Translations under genes and position numbers: made by a program
The notes under the pieces: model-generated
What the model saw: only the letters and a program-made list of their open reading frames with translations
Told to the model about the DNA's origin: nothing
Databases searched by the model: none
Assembly: GCF_049445795.1 (NCBI RefSeq)
Contig: NZ_JBMSDT010000003.1
Span: 186,001 to 250,000 of the forward strand
DNA: 64,000 nt
Direction: 5' to 3'
From: Larkinella sp049445795
Lineage (GTDB): Bacteria; Bacteroidota; Bacteroidia; Cytophagales; Spirosomataceae
Shown: piece after piece, positions 27,575-35,595 of the stretch
Position numbering within the stretch: the first letter of the stretch is position 1
Layout of the letters: each line of letters opens with the position of its first letter

Positions 27575-27719
27575 TACCTTTGCAGTCCGAATTAGCGCAA
27601 GCAAAGACATACTCGGATGAAGGTCCTTTGGGAAACCGCATCTGACATTTAGTTCCGGTAACTCATGCCCTCATGGGTCAACCGAGCAGAAGGTCAGGTG
27701 GAAACGTCTGACCTTTTTT
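27575..27719 (+). ncRNA. Candidate structured RNA in the rpsJ-rplC spacer, ending in a terminator
   Basis: The 326-bp spacer holds TACCTTTG (27575-27582), a -7 element, and about 110 bp later a strong terminator. Between them CTCGG (27612-27616) can pair with CCGAG (27682-27686), closing a multibranched fold. GAAGGTC occurs twice (27619-27625 and 27689-27695); the second copy is the 5' arm of the terminator, so the first could compete for the 3' arm. This is the layout of an attenuator or small RNA, and E. coli controls its S10 operon by L4-dependent attenuation. No known RNA family was recognised. Confidence 0.4.
27690..27719 (+). terminator. Intrinsic terminator between rpsJ and rplC
   Basis: AAGGTCAG (27690-27697) pairs perfectly with CTGACCTT (27708-27715) over a 10-nt loop, followed by a T-tract to 27719. 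It would stop transcripts from fusA-rpsJ or from the promoter at 27575 unless an alternative fold forms. Confidence 0.78.
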
Positions 27720-27760
27720 GTTTTTGCTTGATTTCGAACGAGTTGAAAAACAAAATACGG

Positions 27761-27792
27761 TTTGGAATAACAGGAAGGAATTCCTACCTTTG
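27761..27792 (+). promoter_or_regulatory. Promoter for rplC and the downstream S10-spc genes
   Basis: TTTG (27761-27764) and TACCTTTG (27785-27792) are 20 bp apart, a perfect consensus match. A 10-bp palindrome AGGAATTCCT (27776-27785) lies between them and could bind a regulator. The start would be near 27798, leaving a leader of about 48 nt. Confidence 0.8.
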
Positions 27793-27845
27793 CACTCCGT
27801 TTTTTGGGTTTATAACTATAAATTCCTGCTTTACAACCACTTATT

Positions 27846-28466
27846 ATGTCTGGTTTAATTGGAAAGAAGATTGGGATGACCAGTCTGTACAATGCTGACG
27901 GGCAGGCTCTGGCATGTACAGTCATTGAAGCTGGTCCCTGTGTCGTTACTCAGGTAAAAACGCAGGAGTCGGATGGCTACAAAGCCGTCCAGTTGGGTTA
28001 CGGTGAAAAGAAAGAAAAACGTACCACCAAGCCGTTGCTTGGGCACTTCAAGAAGGCCGGTACGACGCCGAAACGCAAATTAGTCGAGTTCAAAACATTC
28101 GAACAAAACCTGGATCTGGGTCAAACCCTGCAGGTAGCGGATGTTTTCGTTGAAGGCGACTTTGTCGATGTCGTTGGAACCGTGAAAGGTCGCGGTTTTC
28201 AGGGCGTTGTGAAACGCCACGGTTTTGGTGGTGTCGGTGGTCAAACCCACGGTCAGCATAACCGGCAACGTCACCCGGGTTCCATTGGTGCCTGTTCGTT
28301 CCCGTCGCGCGTGTTCAAAGGCATTCGGATGGCGGGTCGGTACGGCGGCAACCGGGTGAAAGTACAGAACCTGCGCGTTCTGAAAGTTCTGCCCGAGCAG
28401 AATCTGATCGTAGTGAGCGGCTCGGTTCCGGGCGCTAAAAATTCCTTCGTCATTTTAGATAAGTAA
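27846..28466 (+). CDS. rplC: 50S ribosomal protein L3
   Basis: Early assembly protein of the large subunit that reaches toward the peptidyl transferase centre. The 206 residues include MSGLIGKKIGMTSLYNADG, the central GRGFQGVVKRHGFGGVGGQTHG, and GRYGGNRVKVQNLRVLKV. The length is normal. It heads the part of the cluster driven by the promoter at 27761-27792; rplD follows after 2 bp. Confidence 0.98.
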   Translation: MSGLIGKKIGMTSLYNADGQALACTVIEAGPCVVTQVKTQESDGYKAVQLGYGEKKEKRTTKPLLGHFKKAGTTPKRKLVEFKTFEQNLDLGQTLQVADVFVEGDFVDVVGTVKGRGFQGVVKRHGFGGVGGQTHGQHNRQRHPGSIGACSFPSRVFKGIRMAGRYGGNRVKVQNLRVLKVLPEQNLIVVSGSVPGAKNSFVILDK

Positions 28467-28468
28467 TC

Positions 28469-29095
28469 ATGGAGGCAGCAGTTTATAACTCGAAAGGAGA
28501 GGATACGGGCAAAAAGATTAGCTTGTCTGACGATATCTTCGGAATTGAGCCGAACGAGCACGCGATCTACTTAGACGTGAAACAGTACCTGGCCAACCAG
28601 CGCCAGGGCACACACAAGGCTAAAGAGCGGGGTGAGAATGCTCACTCGACCCGTAAACTCAAGAAGCAGAAAGGAACGGGCGGTGCCCGCGCCGGTTCGA
28701 TCAAATCACCGGTTTTTGTCGGTGGGGGAACTATATTCGGTCCCCGTCCGCGCGACTACTCCTTCAAGCTGAACAAGAAAGTGAAGCAACTGGCCCGCAA
28801 GTCGGCGCTGGCGGCTAAAGCTAAAGCGAATAGCGTTTCCATCCTGGAAAACTTTACGCTGGAAGCGCCCCGCACGAAGTCGTACATCGAATTTCTGAAC
28901 GGTTTTCAGGCTTTGGATACTAAAACGCTGCTGATTCTGCCCGATGTAGATTCCAACGTGGTTTTGTCGAGCCGCAACCTGCAGAAAGCGAAAGTGACGA
29001 CGGTGGAAAATGTGAACACCTATGATCTGATGCACGCGGATCGTTTGCTGATCGCGGAAGGGGCTTTGTCGAAACTTGAATCTCTTCTCCAGTAA
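28469..29095 (+). CDS. rplD: 50S ribosomal protein L4
   Basis: L4 lines the polypeptide exit tunnel; in E. coli it also represses its own operon by attenuation. The 208-residue protein carries the tunnel loop region (KQKGTGGARAGSIKSPVFVG, GGTIFGPRPRDY) and a globular C-terminal domain ending in LSKLESLLQ. It lies 2 bp after rplC. If the RNA at 27575-27719 is an attenuator, this is the natural candidate ligand. Confidence 0.98.
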   Translation: MEAAVYNSKGEDTGKKISLSDDIFGIEPNEHAIYLDVKQYLANQRQGTHKAKERGENAHSTRKLKKQKGTGGARAGSIKSPVFVGGGTIFGPRPRDYSFKLNKKVKQLARKSALAAKAKANSVSILENFTLEAPRTKSYIEFLNGFQALDTKTLLILPDVDSNVVLSSRNLQKAKVTTVENVNTYDLMHADRLLIAEGALSKLESLLQ

Positions 29096-29101
29096 TTGAT
29101 T

Positions 29102-29395
29102 ATGGAAAACGTACTGAAAAGACCGATCATCACCGAGAAGGTGACGGCCCAGAATAAGAAGGGACAATACGGATTTGAGGTTTCGATGAATGCCAACAAA
29201 ATCGAGATCAAAAAGGCCGTTGAGAAATTGTATGGCGTGACCGTGACGGAAGTGAACACGATGCGTTGCATTGGTCACAAAAAGTCGAAAAGCACGAAGA
29301 AAGGTGCTGTTACCTCGGGCCGTACATCAACCTGGAAAAAAGCGATCGTTACGGTTGCCGAAGGGGAGATCATCGATATTTACGCCGAAGCATAA
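29102..29395 (+). CDS. rplW: 50S ribosomal protein L23
   Basis: L23 sits at the tunnel exit and docks trigger factor and SRP. The ATG at 29102 is chosen (97 residues, MENVLKRPIITEKVTAQNKK) rather than an in-frame TTG two codons upstream. The conserved segments are YGFEVSMNANKIEIKKAVEKLYGVTVTEVNTM (in part) and the basic stretch KSKSTKKGAV. The gap to rplD is 6 bp. Confidence 0.97.
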   Translation: MENVLKRPIITEKVTAQNKKGQYGFEVSMNANKIEIKKAVEKLYGVTVTEVNTMRCIGHKKSKSTKKGAVTSGRTSTWKKAIVTVAEGEIIDIYAEA

Positions 29396-29432
29396 CCCAA
29401 CCACGAACGACTAAACGAAGTAGTTAGGAATC

Positions 29433-30257
29433 ATGGGAGTTAGAAAACTAAAACCAACAACCCCGAGTCAGCGTTTTCGGGTGGCCCCGGATTTTGCCGA
29501 GATCACGACCGATAAACCCGAGCGGAGCCTGCTGGTAACGATAAAAAGAACCGGTGGCCGGAACAACCAGGGCCATCGTTCGATGCGCTACATCGGTGGC
29601 GGTCACAAAAAACAATACCGGATTATCGACTTCAAACGCGATAAAAACGACATCCCGGCTACGGTGAAGACGATTGAGTACGATCCGAACCGTTCGGCCC
29701 GTATCGCGCTGTTGTTCTACGCCGATGGTGAAAAACGCTACATCCTGGCTCCGCAGGGGATCACGGTGGGTCAGCAGGTCATCTCAGGAGCTTCGGTTGC
29801 GCCGGAAGTTGGAAACGCCCTGCCGCTGTCGGCCATGCCGATCGGTACGATCGTTCACAACGTCGAGCTGAAACCGGGTCGCGGTGGTGCGATGGTCCGG
29901 AGCGCCGGAACCTACGCGCAGTTGGTAGCCCGGGAAGACAAATACGCGATCCTGCGGATGCCGTCGGGCGAACAACGGATGGTATTGGGGACCTGCATTG
30001 CTACGGTCGGTTCGGTATCCAACCCCGACCACATGAACGTCAGCATCGGGAAAGCCGGTCGGACGCGCTGGTTAGGCCGTCGTCCCCGCGTTCGTGGGGT
30101 TGCCATGAACCCGGTCGATCACCCGATGGGTGGTGGTGAAGGACGGGCATCCGGTGGTCACCCGCGTTCACGTACGGGTCTGTACGCGAAAGGTAAGAAA
30201 ACCCGCCCGGTCAACAAGTATTCAGATCGTCTGATCATTAGTAAACGGAAAAAATAA
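29433..30257 (+). CDS. rplB: 50S ribosomal protein L2
   Basis: L2 is required for subunit association and peptidyl transferase activity. The 274 residues match the family length, with GRNNQGHRSMRYIGGGHKKQ, the SH3-like/KOW domains, and the conserved C-terminal MNPVDHPMGGGEGRASGGHP, whose histidine is essential in other bacteria. It is the fourth gene of the S10 cluster. Confidence 0.98.
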   Translation: MGVRKLKPTTPSQRFRVAPDFAEITTDKPERSLLVTIKRTGGRNNQGHRSMRYIGGGHKKQYRIIDFKRDKNDIPATVKTIEYDPNRSARIALLFYADGEKRYILAPQGITVGQQVISGASVAPEVGNALPLSAMPIGTIVHNVELKPGRGGAMVRSAGTYAQLVAREDKYAILRMPSGEQRMVLGTCIATVGSVSNPDHMNVSIGKAGRTRWLGRRPRVRGVAMNPVDHPMGGGEGRASGGHPRSRTGLYAKGKKTRPVNKYSDRLIISKRKK

Positions 30258-30264
30258 GAGGTAG

Positions 30265-30543
30265 ATGGCACGCTCACTTAAAAAGGGTCCCTACATAGAT
30301 TTTCGTCTGGAGAAAAAGGTGGAAACCATGAATGATTCGGGTCGTAAATCCGTGATCAAAACCTGGTCCCGCCGTTCGATGATCTCTCCGGATTTCGTTG
30401 GCCACACGTTCGCCGTACACAACGGAAACAAGTTCATTCCGGTATACGTCACCGAGAACATGGTGGGCCACAAATTAGGCGAATTTTCACCCACCCGGAA
30501 CTTCCGGGGGCACGTTGCGAAGAAAGACAAAGGCAAACGGTAG
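30265..30543 (+). CDS. rpsS: 30S ribosomal protein S19
   Basis: S19 binds 16S rRNA in the head with S13. The 92 residues are typical, with MARSLKKGPYIDFRLEKKV, WSRRSMISPDFVGHTFAVHNG and GHKLGEFSPTRNFRGH. A heptamer hairpin separates it from rplV. Confidence 0.98.
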   Translation: MARSLKKGPYIDFRLEKKVETMNDSGRKSVIKTWSRRSMISPDFVGHTFAVHNGNKFIPVYVTENMVGHKLGEFSPTRNFRGHVAKKDKGKR

Positions 30544-30548
30544 AACTA

Positions 30549-30614
30549 GTTTACAGTTTCTGGTTTACGGTTTTTAGTTCTCAATAAACTATAAATCATA
30601 AACTATAAACCATA
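30549..30614. repeat. Heptamer-type inverted repeat between rpsS and rplV
   Basis: The left arm (30549-30580) is made of five 7-bp units of the form GTTTAYR or close variants. The right arm (about 30584-30614) is made of 7-bp units of the form ATAAAYY, the reverse complement of the left. The arms are imperfectly complementary overall. The element fills nearly the whole 76-bp spacer inside the S10 operon. Confidence 0.85.
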
Positions 30615-30619
30615 AAAAA

Positions 30620-31009
30620 ATGGAAGCAGTAGCAAAGCTAAAAAATGTGCCTTCGTCTCCTCGCAAAATGCGGCTGGTAGCCGATATGATCCGGGGCCAG
30701 AAGGTTAGCAAAGCATTGGGTATTCTGCGTTATCAACCTCAGGGTGGTGCCGCACTGCTGGAAAAGCTGTTGCTTTCGGCAGTGGCCAACTGGCAGCAGA
30801 AGAACGAAGGAGAACGCGCCGAAGACGCTGATCTGTACGTAAAGACGATCTTCGTCGATGGCGGTCGGATGCTGAAACGTCTGCGTCCTGCTCCCCAGGG
30901 TCGCGGTCACCGAATCCGGAAGCGCTCCAACCACGTGACCATCGTGATTGAAAGTGCCGCAGGCGCCCTGACGATTGCACCCGAAGTTTCAACAGAAAAC
31001 GCAGCATAA
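30620..31009 (+). CDS. rplV: 50S ribosomal protein L22
   Basis: L22 lines the exit tunnel beside L4. The 129-residue protein has MRLVADMIRGQKVSKALGIL, LLEKLLLSAVANW, and the tunnel hairpin region RMLKRLRPAPQGRGHRIRKR, with a short alanine-rich tail. No macrolide-resistance type deletion is apparent in the hairpin. rpsC follows after 12 bp. Confidence 0.98.
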   Translation: MEAVAKLKNVPSSPRKMRLVADMIRGQKVSKALGILRYQPQGGAALLEKLLLSAVANWQQKNEGERAEDADLYVKTIFVDGGRMLKRLRPAPQGRGHRIRKRSNHVTIVIESAAGALTIAPEVSTENAA

Positions 31010-31021
31010 CCAGACAATAAA

Positions 31022-31873
31022 ATGGGACAAAAAGTAAACCCCGTTGGTTTTCGGCTCGGTATCGTTAAAGGATGGGATTCTAGCTGGTATGGCGGCAAAG
31101 AGTTTCCGGATAAGCTGGTTGAAGACGAAAAAATCAGAAAATACATCCAGGCCCGGATTCCGAAAGGATCCATCGCCCGGGTTGTTATCGAGCGTACGCT
31201 GAAACGCATTACATTGACGATTCACACGGCCCGTCCGGGGATTGTGATCGGTAAAGGTGGTGGCGAAGTCGATAAGATCAAGGAAGAGCTGAAGAAAATT
31301 ACCGGTAAAGACGTTCAGATCAACATTTTCGAGATCAAACGGCCGGAAATCGATGCCAAACTGATCGGCGAAACGATTGCTCAGCAACTTCAGGCCCGGA
31401 TTTCGTATCGTCGTGCCATGAAGCAAGCCATAAGCTCGGCTATCCGGGTCGGTGCTCAGGGCATCAAGGTTCGCGTATCGGGTCGTCTGGGTGGTGCCGA
31501 GATGGCGCGTACCGAAGAATACAAAGAAGGTCGCGTACCTCTGCATACATTGCGGGCTGATATTGATTACGCCATCTCGGAAGCCCAAACCGTTTACGGT
31601 AAAATCGGGATCAAGGTATGGGTATTCAAAGGCGAATTGTACGGCAAGCGGGATCTGTCACCGGCTGCACAAATCACGGCAGCTCAGTCGGAGCGCGGTG
31701 GAGAGCGCAGCGAACGGCGTGGTGATCGCGGAGACCGTCGCGGAGAGCGCGGTGGTGATGGCGAACGCAACGATCGTCGCCGGGGCCGGAATGATCAAAA
31801 CCGTGGTGGCGGACAGCGCGGTGGCCAGGGCGGTCAGCGTGGCGGCCAGGGCGGTGGCGGACGCAAAAGATAG
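31022..31873 (+). CDS. rpsC: 30S ribosomal protein S3 with arginine-glycine-rich C-terminal tail
   Basis: S3 sits at the mRNA entry channel and takes part in helicase activity. Residues 1-210 are a normal S3: MGQKVNPVGFRLGIVKGWDS, a KH domain with GKGG (77-80), and GRLGGAEMARTEEYKEGRVP. Residues 211-283 are an added low-complexity tail rich in Arg, Gly, Asp, Glu and Gln with repeated RGG and RGD/RGE units, ending in RGGQGGGGRKR. E. coli S3 has 233 residues, so the tail is unusually long. Such RGG tails bind RNA in other proteins; its role here is unknown. Confidence 0.97.
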   Translation: MGQKVNPVGFRLGIVKGWDSSWYGGKEFPDKLVEDEKIRKYIQARIPKGSIARVVIERTLKRITLTIHTARPGIVIGKGGGEVDKIKEELKKITGKDVQINIFEIKRPEIDAKLIGETIAQQLQARISYRRAMKQAISSAIRVGAQGIKVRVSGRLGGAEMARTEEYKEGRVPLHTLRADIDYAISEAQTVYGKIGIKVWVFKGELYGKRDLSPAAQITAAQSERGGERSERRGDRGDRRGERGGDGERNDRRRGRNDQNRGGGQRGGQGGQRGGQGGGGRKR

Positions 31874-31925
31874 TAAGAACATCGGGCGTCGAGCAATCGC
31901 AACGTCCTGTTAGATACGACAAAAG

Positions 31926-32354
31926 ATGTTACAACCAAAAAGAACCAAGTTTCGTAAGCAGCAAAAAGGCCGGGTCAAAGGCGTTGCCGGACGTGGCCAC
32001 CAGATCGCTTTCGGATCGTTTGCCATCAAGTCGCTGGAACCCGGCTGGATTACGGCCCGCCAGATTGAAGCGGCCCGGATTTCGGTAACCCGCGCCATGA
32101 AACGGGAAGGTCAGGTTTGGATTCGGATTTTCCCCGATAAGGTGATCACGAAAAAACCGGCCGAAGTACGGATGGGTAAAGGAAAAGGGGCTCCGGAATA
32201 CTGGGTAGCTCCCGTAAAACCAGGAACGATTCTGTTCGAAGCCACCGGCGTCCCGCTGGCGGTTGCGAACGAAGCTCTGCGCCTGGCGGCTCAAAAGTTA
32301 CCGATCAAAACAAGATTCGTTGTTCGTCGGGATTATCAGGAAACAGAAGACTAA
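31926..32354 (+). CDS. rplP: 50S ribosomal protein L16
   Basis: L16 is needed for aminoacyl-tRNA accommodation at the A site. The 142 residues contain MLQPKRTKFRKQQKGRVKG, FGSFAIKSLEPGWITARQIE, RIFPDKVITKKPAEVRMGKG and WVAPVKPGTILFEATG. The family length is normal; the gap after rpsC is 52 bp. Confidence 0.98.
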   Translation: MLQPKRTKFRKQQKGRVKGVAGRGHQIAFGSFAIKSLEPGWITARQIEAARISVTRAMKREGQVWIRIFPDKVITKKPAEVRMGKGKGAPEYWVAPVKPGTILFEATGVPLAVANEALRLAAQKLPIKTRFVVRRDYQETED

Positions 32355-32418
32355 CTCGGGAACGGTTGCCGGTTAAGGAGTCAAAACCGGAGCAGGCAAC
32401 GACCAACAACATTCAGTC

Positions 32419-32613
32419 ATGAAAAAGAACGAGATCAAGTCGCTGACGGTTGAACAATTGAACGAGCAGGTAGCGGCTGAGAAAGATCGCTTGCAAAAAA
32501 TGAAATTTGCGCACGCCATCTCGCCCATCGAAAACCCGATGCGGATTCGCACAACGCGCAAATTGATTGCTCAATTACTGACCGAGCTGACTATCAAGCA
32601 ACAAGCCAGCTAA
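32419..32613 (+). CDS. rpmC: 50S ribosomal protein L29
   Basis: Small two-helix protein near the tunnel exit. The 64 residues show MKKNEIKSLTVEQLNEQ and NPMRIRTTRKLIAQLLTEL, the usual paired-helix layout. It lies 64 bp after rplP and 17 bp before rpsQ. Confidence 0.97.
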   Translation: MKKNEIKSLTVEQLNEQVAAEKDRLQKMKFAHAISPIENPMRIRTTRKLIAQLLTELTIKQQAS

Positions 32614-32630
32614 TTAAACGGTATCGACTC

Positions 32631-32894
32631 ATGGAGCAGCAAGAAAGAAATTTAAGAAAAGAAAGAATTGGTAAGGTGGTCAGCAACAAGATGGAAAAAT
32701 CCATTACGGTTGCGGTCGATCGGAAAGTGAAGCACCCGATGTACGGGAAATTCATGCACCGCACGAAGAAGTTCATGGCCCACGACGAAAAAAATGAATG
32801 CGGCATCGGCGATACCGTTCGCATCATGGAAACCCGTCCGCTGAGCAAGAACAAATGTTGGCGATTAGTCGAAATCATTGAAAAAGCCAAGTAA
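32631..32894 (+). CDS. rpsQ: 30S ribosomal protein S17
   Basis: Primary 16S rRNA-binding protein with an OB fold. The 87 residues show RKERIGKVVSNKMEKSITVA, KHPMYGKFMHRTKKFMAHDE and GDTVRIMETRPLSKNKCWRL. The length is normal. Confidence 0.98.
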   Translation: MEQQERNLRKERIGKVVSNKMEKSITVAVDRKVKHPMYGKFMHRTKKFMAHDEKNECGIGDTVRIMETRPLSKNKCWRLVEIIEKAK

Positions 32895-32896
32895 TC

Positions 32897-33265
32897 ATGA
32901 TCCAGCAAGAATCACGTTTGGGCGTAGCCGATAACAGCGGTGCCAAAGAAGTACTCTGCATTCGGGTACTGGGTGGAACCGGCAAGCGGTTCGCTACGGT
33001 TGGCGATAAAATTGTCGTAACGGTTAAACAGGCGCTTTCTTCGAGCAACATGAAGAAAGGAACTGTTTCCAAAGCGGTGGTCGTTCGGACGAAAAAGGAA
33101 ATCCGCCGGAAAGACGGTTCCTACATCCGGTTTGAAGACAATGCCGCCGTCCTGCTGAACAACAACGATGAGCCGCGCGGTACCCGGATTTTCGGACCCG
33201 TTGCCCGTGAGTTGCGCGAGAAGCAGTTTATGAAAATCGTTTCCCTGGCTCCAGAAGTATTGTAA
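32897..33265 (+). CDS. rplN: 50S ribosomal protein L14
   Basis: L14 forms an intersubunit bridge and is the docking site of the silencing factor RsfS. The 122-residue protein is highly typical: MIQQESRLGVADNSGAKEVL, KRFATVGDKIVVTVKQAL, RGTRIFGPVARELREKQFMK and IVSLAPEVL. It starts 2 bp after rpsQ. Confidence 0.98.
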   Translation: MIQQESRLGVADNSGAKEVLCIRVLGGTGKRFATVGDKIVVTVKQALSSSNMKKGTVSKAVVVRTKKEIRRKDGSYIRFEDNAAVLLNNNDEPRGTRIFGPVARELREKQFMKIVSLAPEVL

Positions 33266-33268
33266 CCC

Positions 33269-33607
33269 ATGAAGAAAGTAGCAGACAAGCCTGCGAAGTT
33301 ACACGTTCGGAAAGGAGATAGCGTCAAAGTTATTTCCGGTAACTCGAAAGGACAAACCGGCACAATTTTGCGCGTTCTGGTTGACAAACAACGCGCCGTG
33401 GTAGAAGGAGTCAACATGATTACGAAACATGTGAAACCTTCGGCTGCCAACCCCCAGGGAAGTTTGGAAAAACGCGAGGGAACGATTCACATCAGCAACC
33501 TGATGGTGATCGATCCGGCTACCAACGAACCCTCTCGTACTGGCCGCAAACTGAACGACAAAGGTAAGTTGCAACGGTACTCGAAAAAATCGGGCAACTT
33601 TATCTAA
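33269..33607 (+). CDS. rplX: 50S ribosomal protein L24
   Basis: Assembly-initiating large-subunit protein with a KOW motif (VRKGDSVKVISGNSKGQTG). The 112 residues include EGVNMITKHVKPSAANPQGS and REGTIHISNLMVIDPATNEP. It lies 3 bp after rplN. Confidence 0.98.
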   Translation: MKKVADKPAKLHVRKGDSVKVISGNSKGQTGTILRVLVDKQRAVVEGVNMITKHVKPSAANPQGSLEKREGTIHISNLMVIDPATNEPSRTGRKLNDKGKLQRYSKKSGNFI

Positions 33608-33643
33608 TTGATAGGAATCAGGAACGTATAAAAAGATACGAAA

Positions 33644-34198
33644 GTGGCAACTCCGAGACTGAAAGAGAAATATACCAACGAGATCGTGCCCCAACTGAAG
33701 GAGAAGTTTCAGTACAAAAGCATCATGCAGGTGCCGAAACTATCCAAAATTGTTGTTAACAAGGGGATTGGGGCCGCCGTTGCCGATAAGAAATTAGTAG
33801 ATGTAGGCGTCGAAGAACTGACCATGATCACGGGCCAGAAAGCTGTTCCGACGATTGCGAAGAAAGCCGTCTCTAACTTCAAACTGCGCGAAGGCATGCC
33901 GATCGGGGCAAAAGTAACCCTGCGCGGTGAGAAAATGTACGAATTCCTGGATCGTCTGACTTCGGTGGCTTTGCCCCGGGTGCGCGACTTCAAAGGAATC
34001 AGTGATAAAGGCTTCGACGGCCGTGGTAATTACACGTTCGGCGTTCAGGAGCAAATCATTTTCCCGGAAATTACGATCGATAAAGTCAATCGGATCTCAG
34101 GGATGGATATCACGTTCGTCACGACGGCGAACACGGACGAAGAAAGCTTTGCATTGCTGAAAGCGCTGGGCATGCCCTTCGCCGGAGGTAAAAAATAA
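33644..34198 (+). CDS. rplE: 50S ribosomal protein L5
   Basis: L5 binds 5S rRNA in the central protuberance. The start is GTG at 33644, giving MATPRLKEKYTNEIVPQLKE and 184 residues. The conserved parts are KIVVNKGIGAAVADKKLVDV, TGQKAVPTIAKKAVSNFKLR and GNYTFGVQEQIIFPEI. No ATG is available at a better position, so the GTG start is well supported. Confidence 0.97.
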   Translation: MATPRLKEKYTNEIVPQLKEKFQYKSIMQVPKLSKIVVNKGIGAAVADKKLVDVGVEELTMITGQKAVPTIAKKAVSNFKLREGMPIGAKVTLRGEKMYEFLDRLTSVALPRVRDFKGISDKGFDGRGNYTFGVQEQIIFPEITIDKVNRISGMDITFVTTANTDEESFALLKALGMPFAGGKK

Positions 34199-34218
34199 CG
34201 CATAACGCGAACAAGAAC

Positions 34219-34488
34219 ATGGCAAAAGAATCCATCAAAGCAAGAGAGCGTAAGCGGATTGCCTTAGTTGCGAAGTACGCTGCGAAGCGTGCCGCACTGA
34301 AAGCGGCCGGTGATTACGTCGGATTAGACAAACTGCCGAAAAATGCTTCTCCGGTGCGTCTGCACAACCGGTGTAAGCTGACAGGCCGCCCCCGTGGGTA
34401 CATGCGGAAATTTGGTATCTCCCGTGTCACCTTCCGCGAAATGGCCTCGGCGGGTAAGATCCCCGGTGTAACCAAGTCAAGCTGGTAA
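34219..34488 (+). CDS. rpsN: 30S ribosomal protein S14 (zinc-free type)
   Basis: S14 is a head protein of the small subunit. The 89-residue form with a single Cys (NRCKLTGRPRGYMRKFGISR) lacks the CxxC pairs of the zinc-binding short type, so it belongs to the zinc-independent class. The C-terminus FREMASAGKIPGVTKSSW is standard. Confidence 0.97.
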   Translation: MAKESIKARERKRIALVAKYAAKRAALKAAGDYVGLDKLPKNASPVRLHNRCKLTGRPRGYMRKFGISRVTFREMASAGKIPGVTKSSW

Positions 34489-34523
34489 TTTACACGCCAC
34501 TAGCGAATATCGAAACAATTCCC

Positions 34524-34531
34524 TAATTTTG
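34524..34531 (+). promoter_or_regulatory. Possible internal promoter element before rpsH
   Basis: TAATTTTG matches the -7 consensus and lies in the longest spacer (103 bp) of the spc segment, 60 bp before rpsH. No TTTG is present 17-23 bp upstream, so the call rests on one half only. Confidence 0.4.
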
Positions 34532-34591
34532 CAGGCCCGTTTCAAACGGCAGTAACCGTCGGCGAGGTTTGCAGTTACTAATCAGGAGGAA

Positions 34592-34990
34592 ATGAATACT
34601 GATCCCATAGCAGATTATCTGACTCGCATCAGAAATGCGATCCGTGCCAAGCACCGGGTTGTCGAAATTCCTGCTTCCAACATAAAGAAGGAGATCACCA
34701 AGGTACTCTTTGATAAAGGCTTCATCCAGAACTACAAGTTCGACGAAACAGGCCCGCAAGGAAGTATTAAAATTGCACTGAAGTACAATCCGGTTACGAA
34801 ACAGCCTGCCATCGTTGATTTGCAGCGTGTGAGCCGCCCGGGTCTGCGTCAGTACAAGGGCGCTACGGAAATTCCGCGCATTTTCAACGGCCTGGGTGTT
34901 GCGATCGTCTCAACCTCCAAAGGGGTGATGACCGACAAGGAAGCCCGGACGCTGAACGTCGGTGGTGAGGTGTTGTGTTACGTATATTAA
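34592..34990 (+). CDS. rpsH: 30S ribosomal protein S8
   Basis: S8 is a central assembly protein and, in E. coli, the repressor of the spc operon. The 132 residues have MNTDPIADYLTRIRNAIRAK and the C-terminal IVSTSKGVMTDKEARTLNVG with GGEVLCYVY. The ATG is preceded 2 nt away by AGGAGGA, a sequence rarely seen before Bacteroidota ribosomal genes but too close to work as a normal ribosome-binding site. Confidence 0.98.
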   Translation: MNTDPIADYLTRIRNAIRAKHRVVEIPASNIKKEITKVLFDKGFIQNYKFDETGPQGSIKIALKYNPVTKQPAIVDLQRVSRPGLRQYKGATEIPRIFNGLGVAIVSTSKGVMTDKEARTLNVGGEVLCYVY

Positions 34991-34999
34991 TCAGAAACC

Positions 35000-35557
35000 A
35001 TGTCACGCGTAGGTAATAAATCCATTGCACTGCCCGAGAAGGTCTCAGTTTCGGTCGAAAACGGTAACACGGTTACGGTGAAAGGCCCGAAAGGGACGCT
35101 GTCGCAGAGCATCAACCCGGAGATCCAGGTAGAGATCGCCGACGGTCAACTGAAAGTAGTTCGGCCGAACGACCAGAAACGCTTTAAAGCCCTGCACGGT
35201 TTGTACCGCGCTCTGGTTAATAACATGGTGACGGGTGTCAGCACGGGCTACCGGGTTGAACTTGAAATCGTTGGGGTTGGATACAAAGCTGTGGCCAACA
35301 ACAACATTCTGCAATTGACGCTCGGGTATTCGCACGATATTTACGTAGCGATTCCGAAGGAGCTGAATGTAACGGCCGTTACGGAAAAAGGTCAGAACCC
35401 GAAAGTGATTCTGGAAGGAATCGACAAACAACTGATTGGCGACGTTGCCGCCAAGATTCGTTCACTGCGGAAAGTAGAACCGTACAAAGGAAAAGGGATC
35501 AAGTTTGTGGGCGAGAAAATTCGTCGCAAAGCTGGTAAATCTGCTTCCAAGAAATAA
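35000..35557 (+). CDS. rplF: 50S ribosomal protein L6
   Basis: L6 lies near the factor-binding centre. The 185-residue protein has two similar alpha/beta domains, MSRVGNKSIALPEKVSVSVE, and the conserved GKGIKFVGEKIRRKAGKSA tail. It is 9 bp after rpsH. Confidence 0.98.
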   Translation: MSRVGNKSIALPEKVSVSVENGNTVTVKGPKGTLSQSINPEIQVEIADGQLKVVRPNDQKRFKALHGLYRALVNNMVTGVSTGYRVELEIVGVGYKAVANNNILQLTLGYSHDIYVAIPKELNVTAVTEKGQNPKVILEGIDKQLIGDVAAKIRSLRKVEPYKGKGIKFVGEKIRRKAGKSASKK

Positions 35558-35595
35558 GCAGAAATAGGTGAACCATATAATAAGCACAGGCGAAA

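Noticed and set aside
27520..27845. tRNA gene in the rpsJ-rplC spacer
   Set aside because: Checked because of the size and position of the spacer. There is no TTC-loop (GTTCRAN) or CCA-adjacent acceptor stem; the hairpin with a T-tract is a terminator.
34584..34594. Strong Shine-Dalgarno site for rpsH
   Set aside because: AGGAGGA is present but ends 1 nt before the ATG, too close for normal pairing, and neighbouring ribosomal genes have no such site. Treated as chance.
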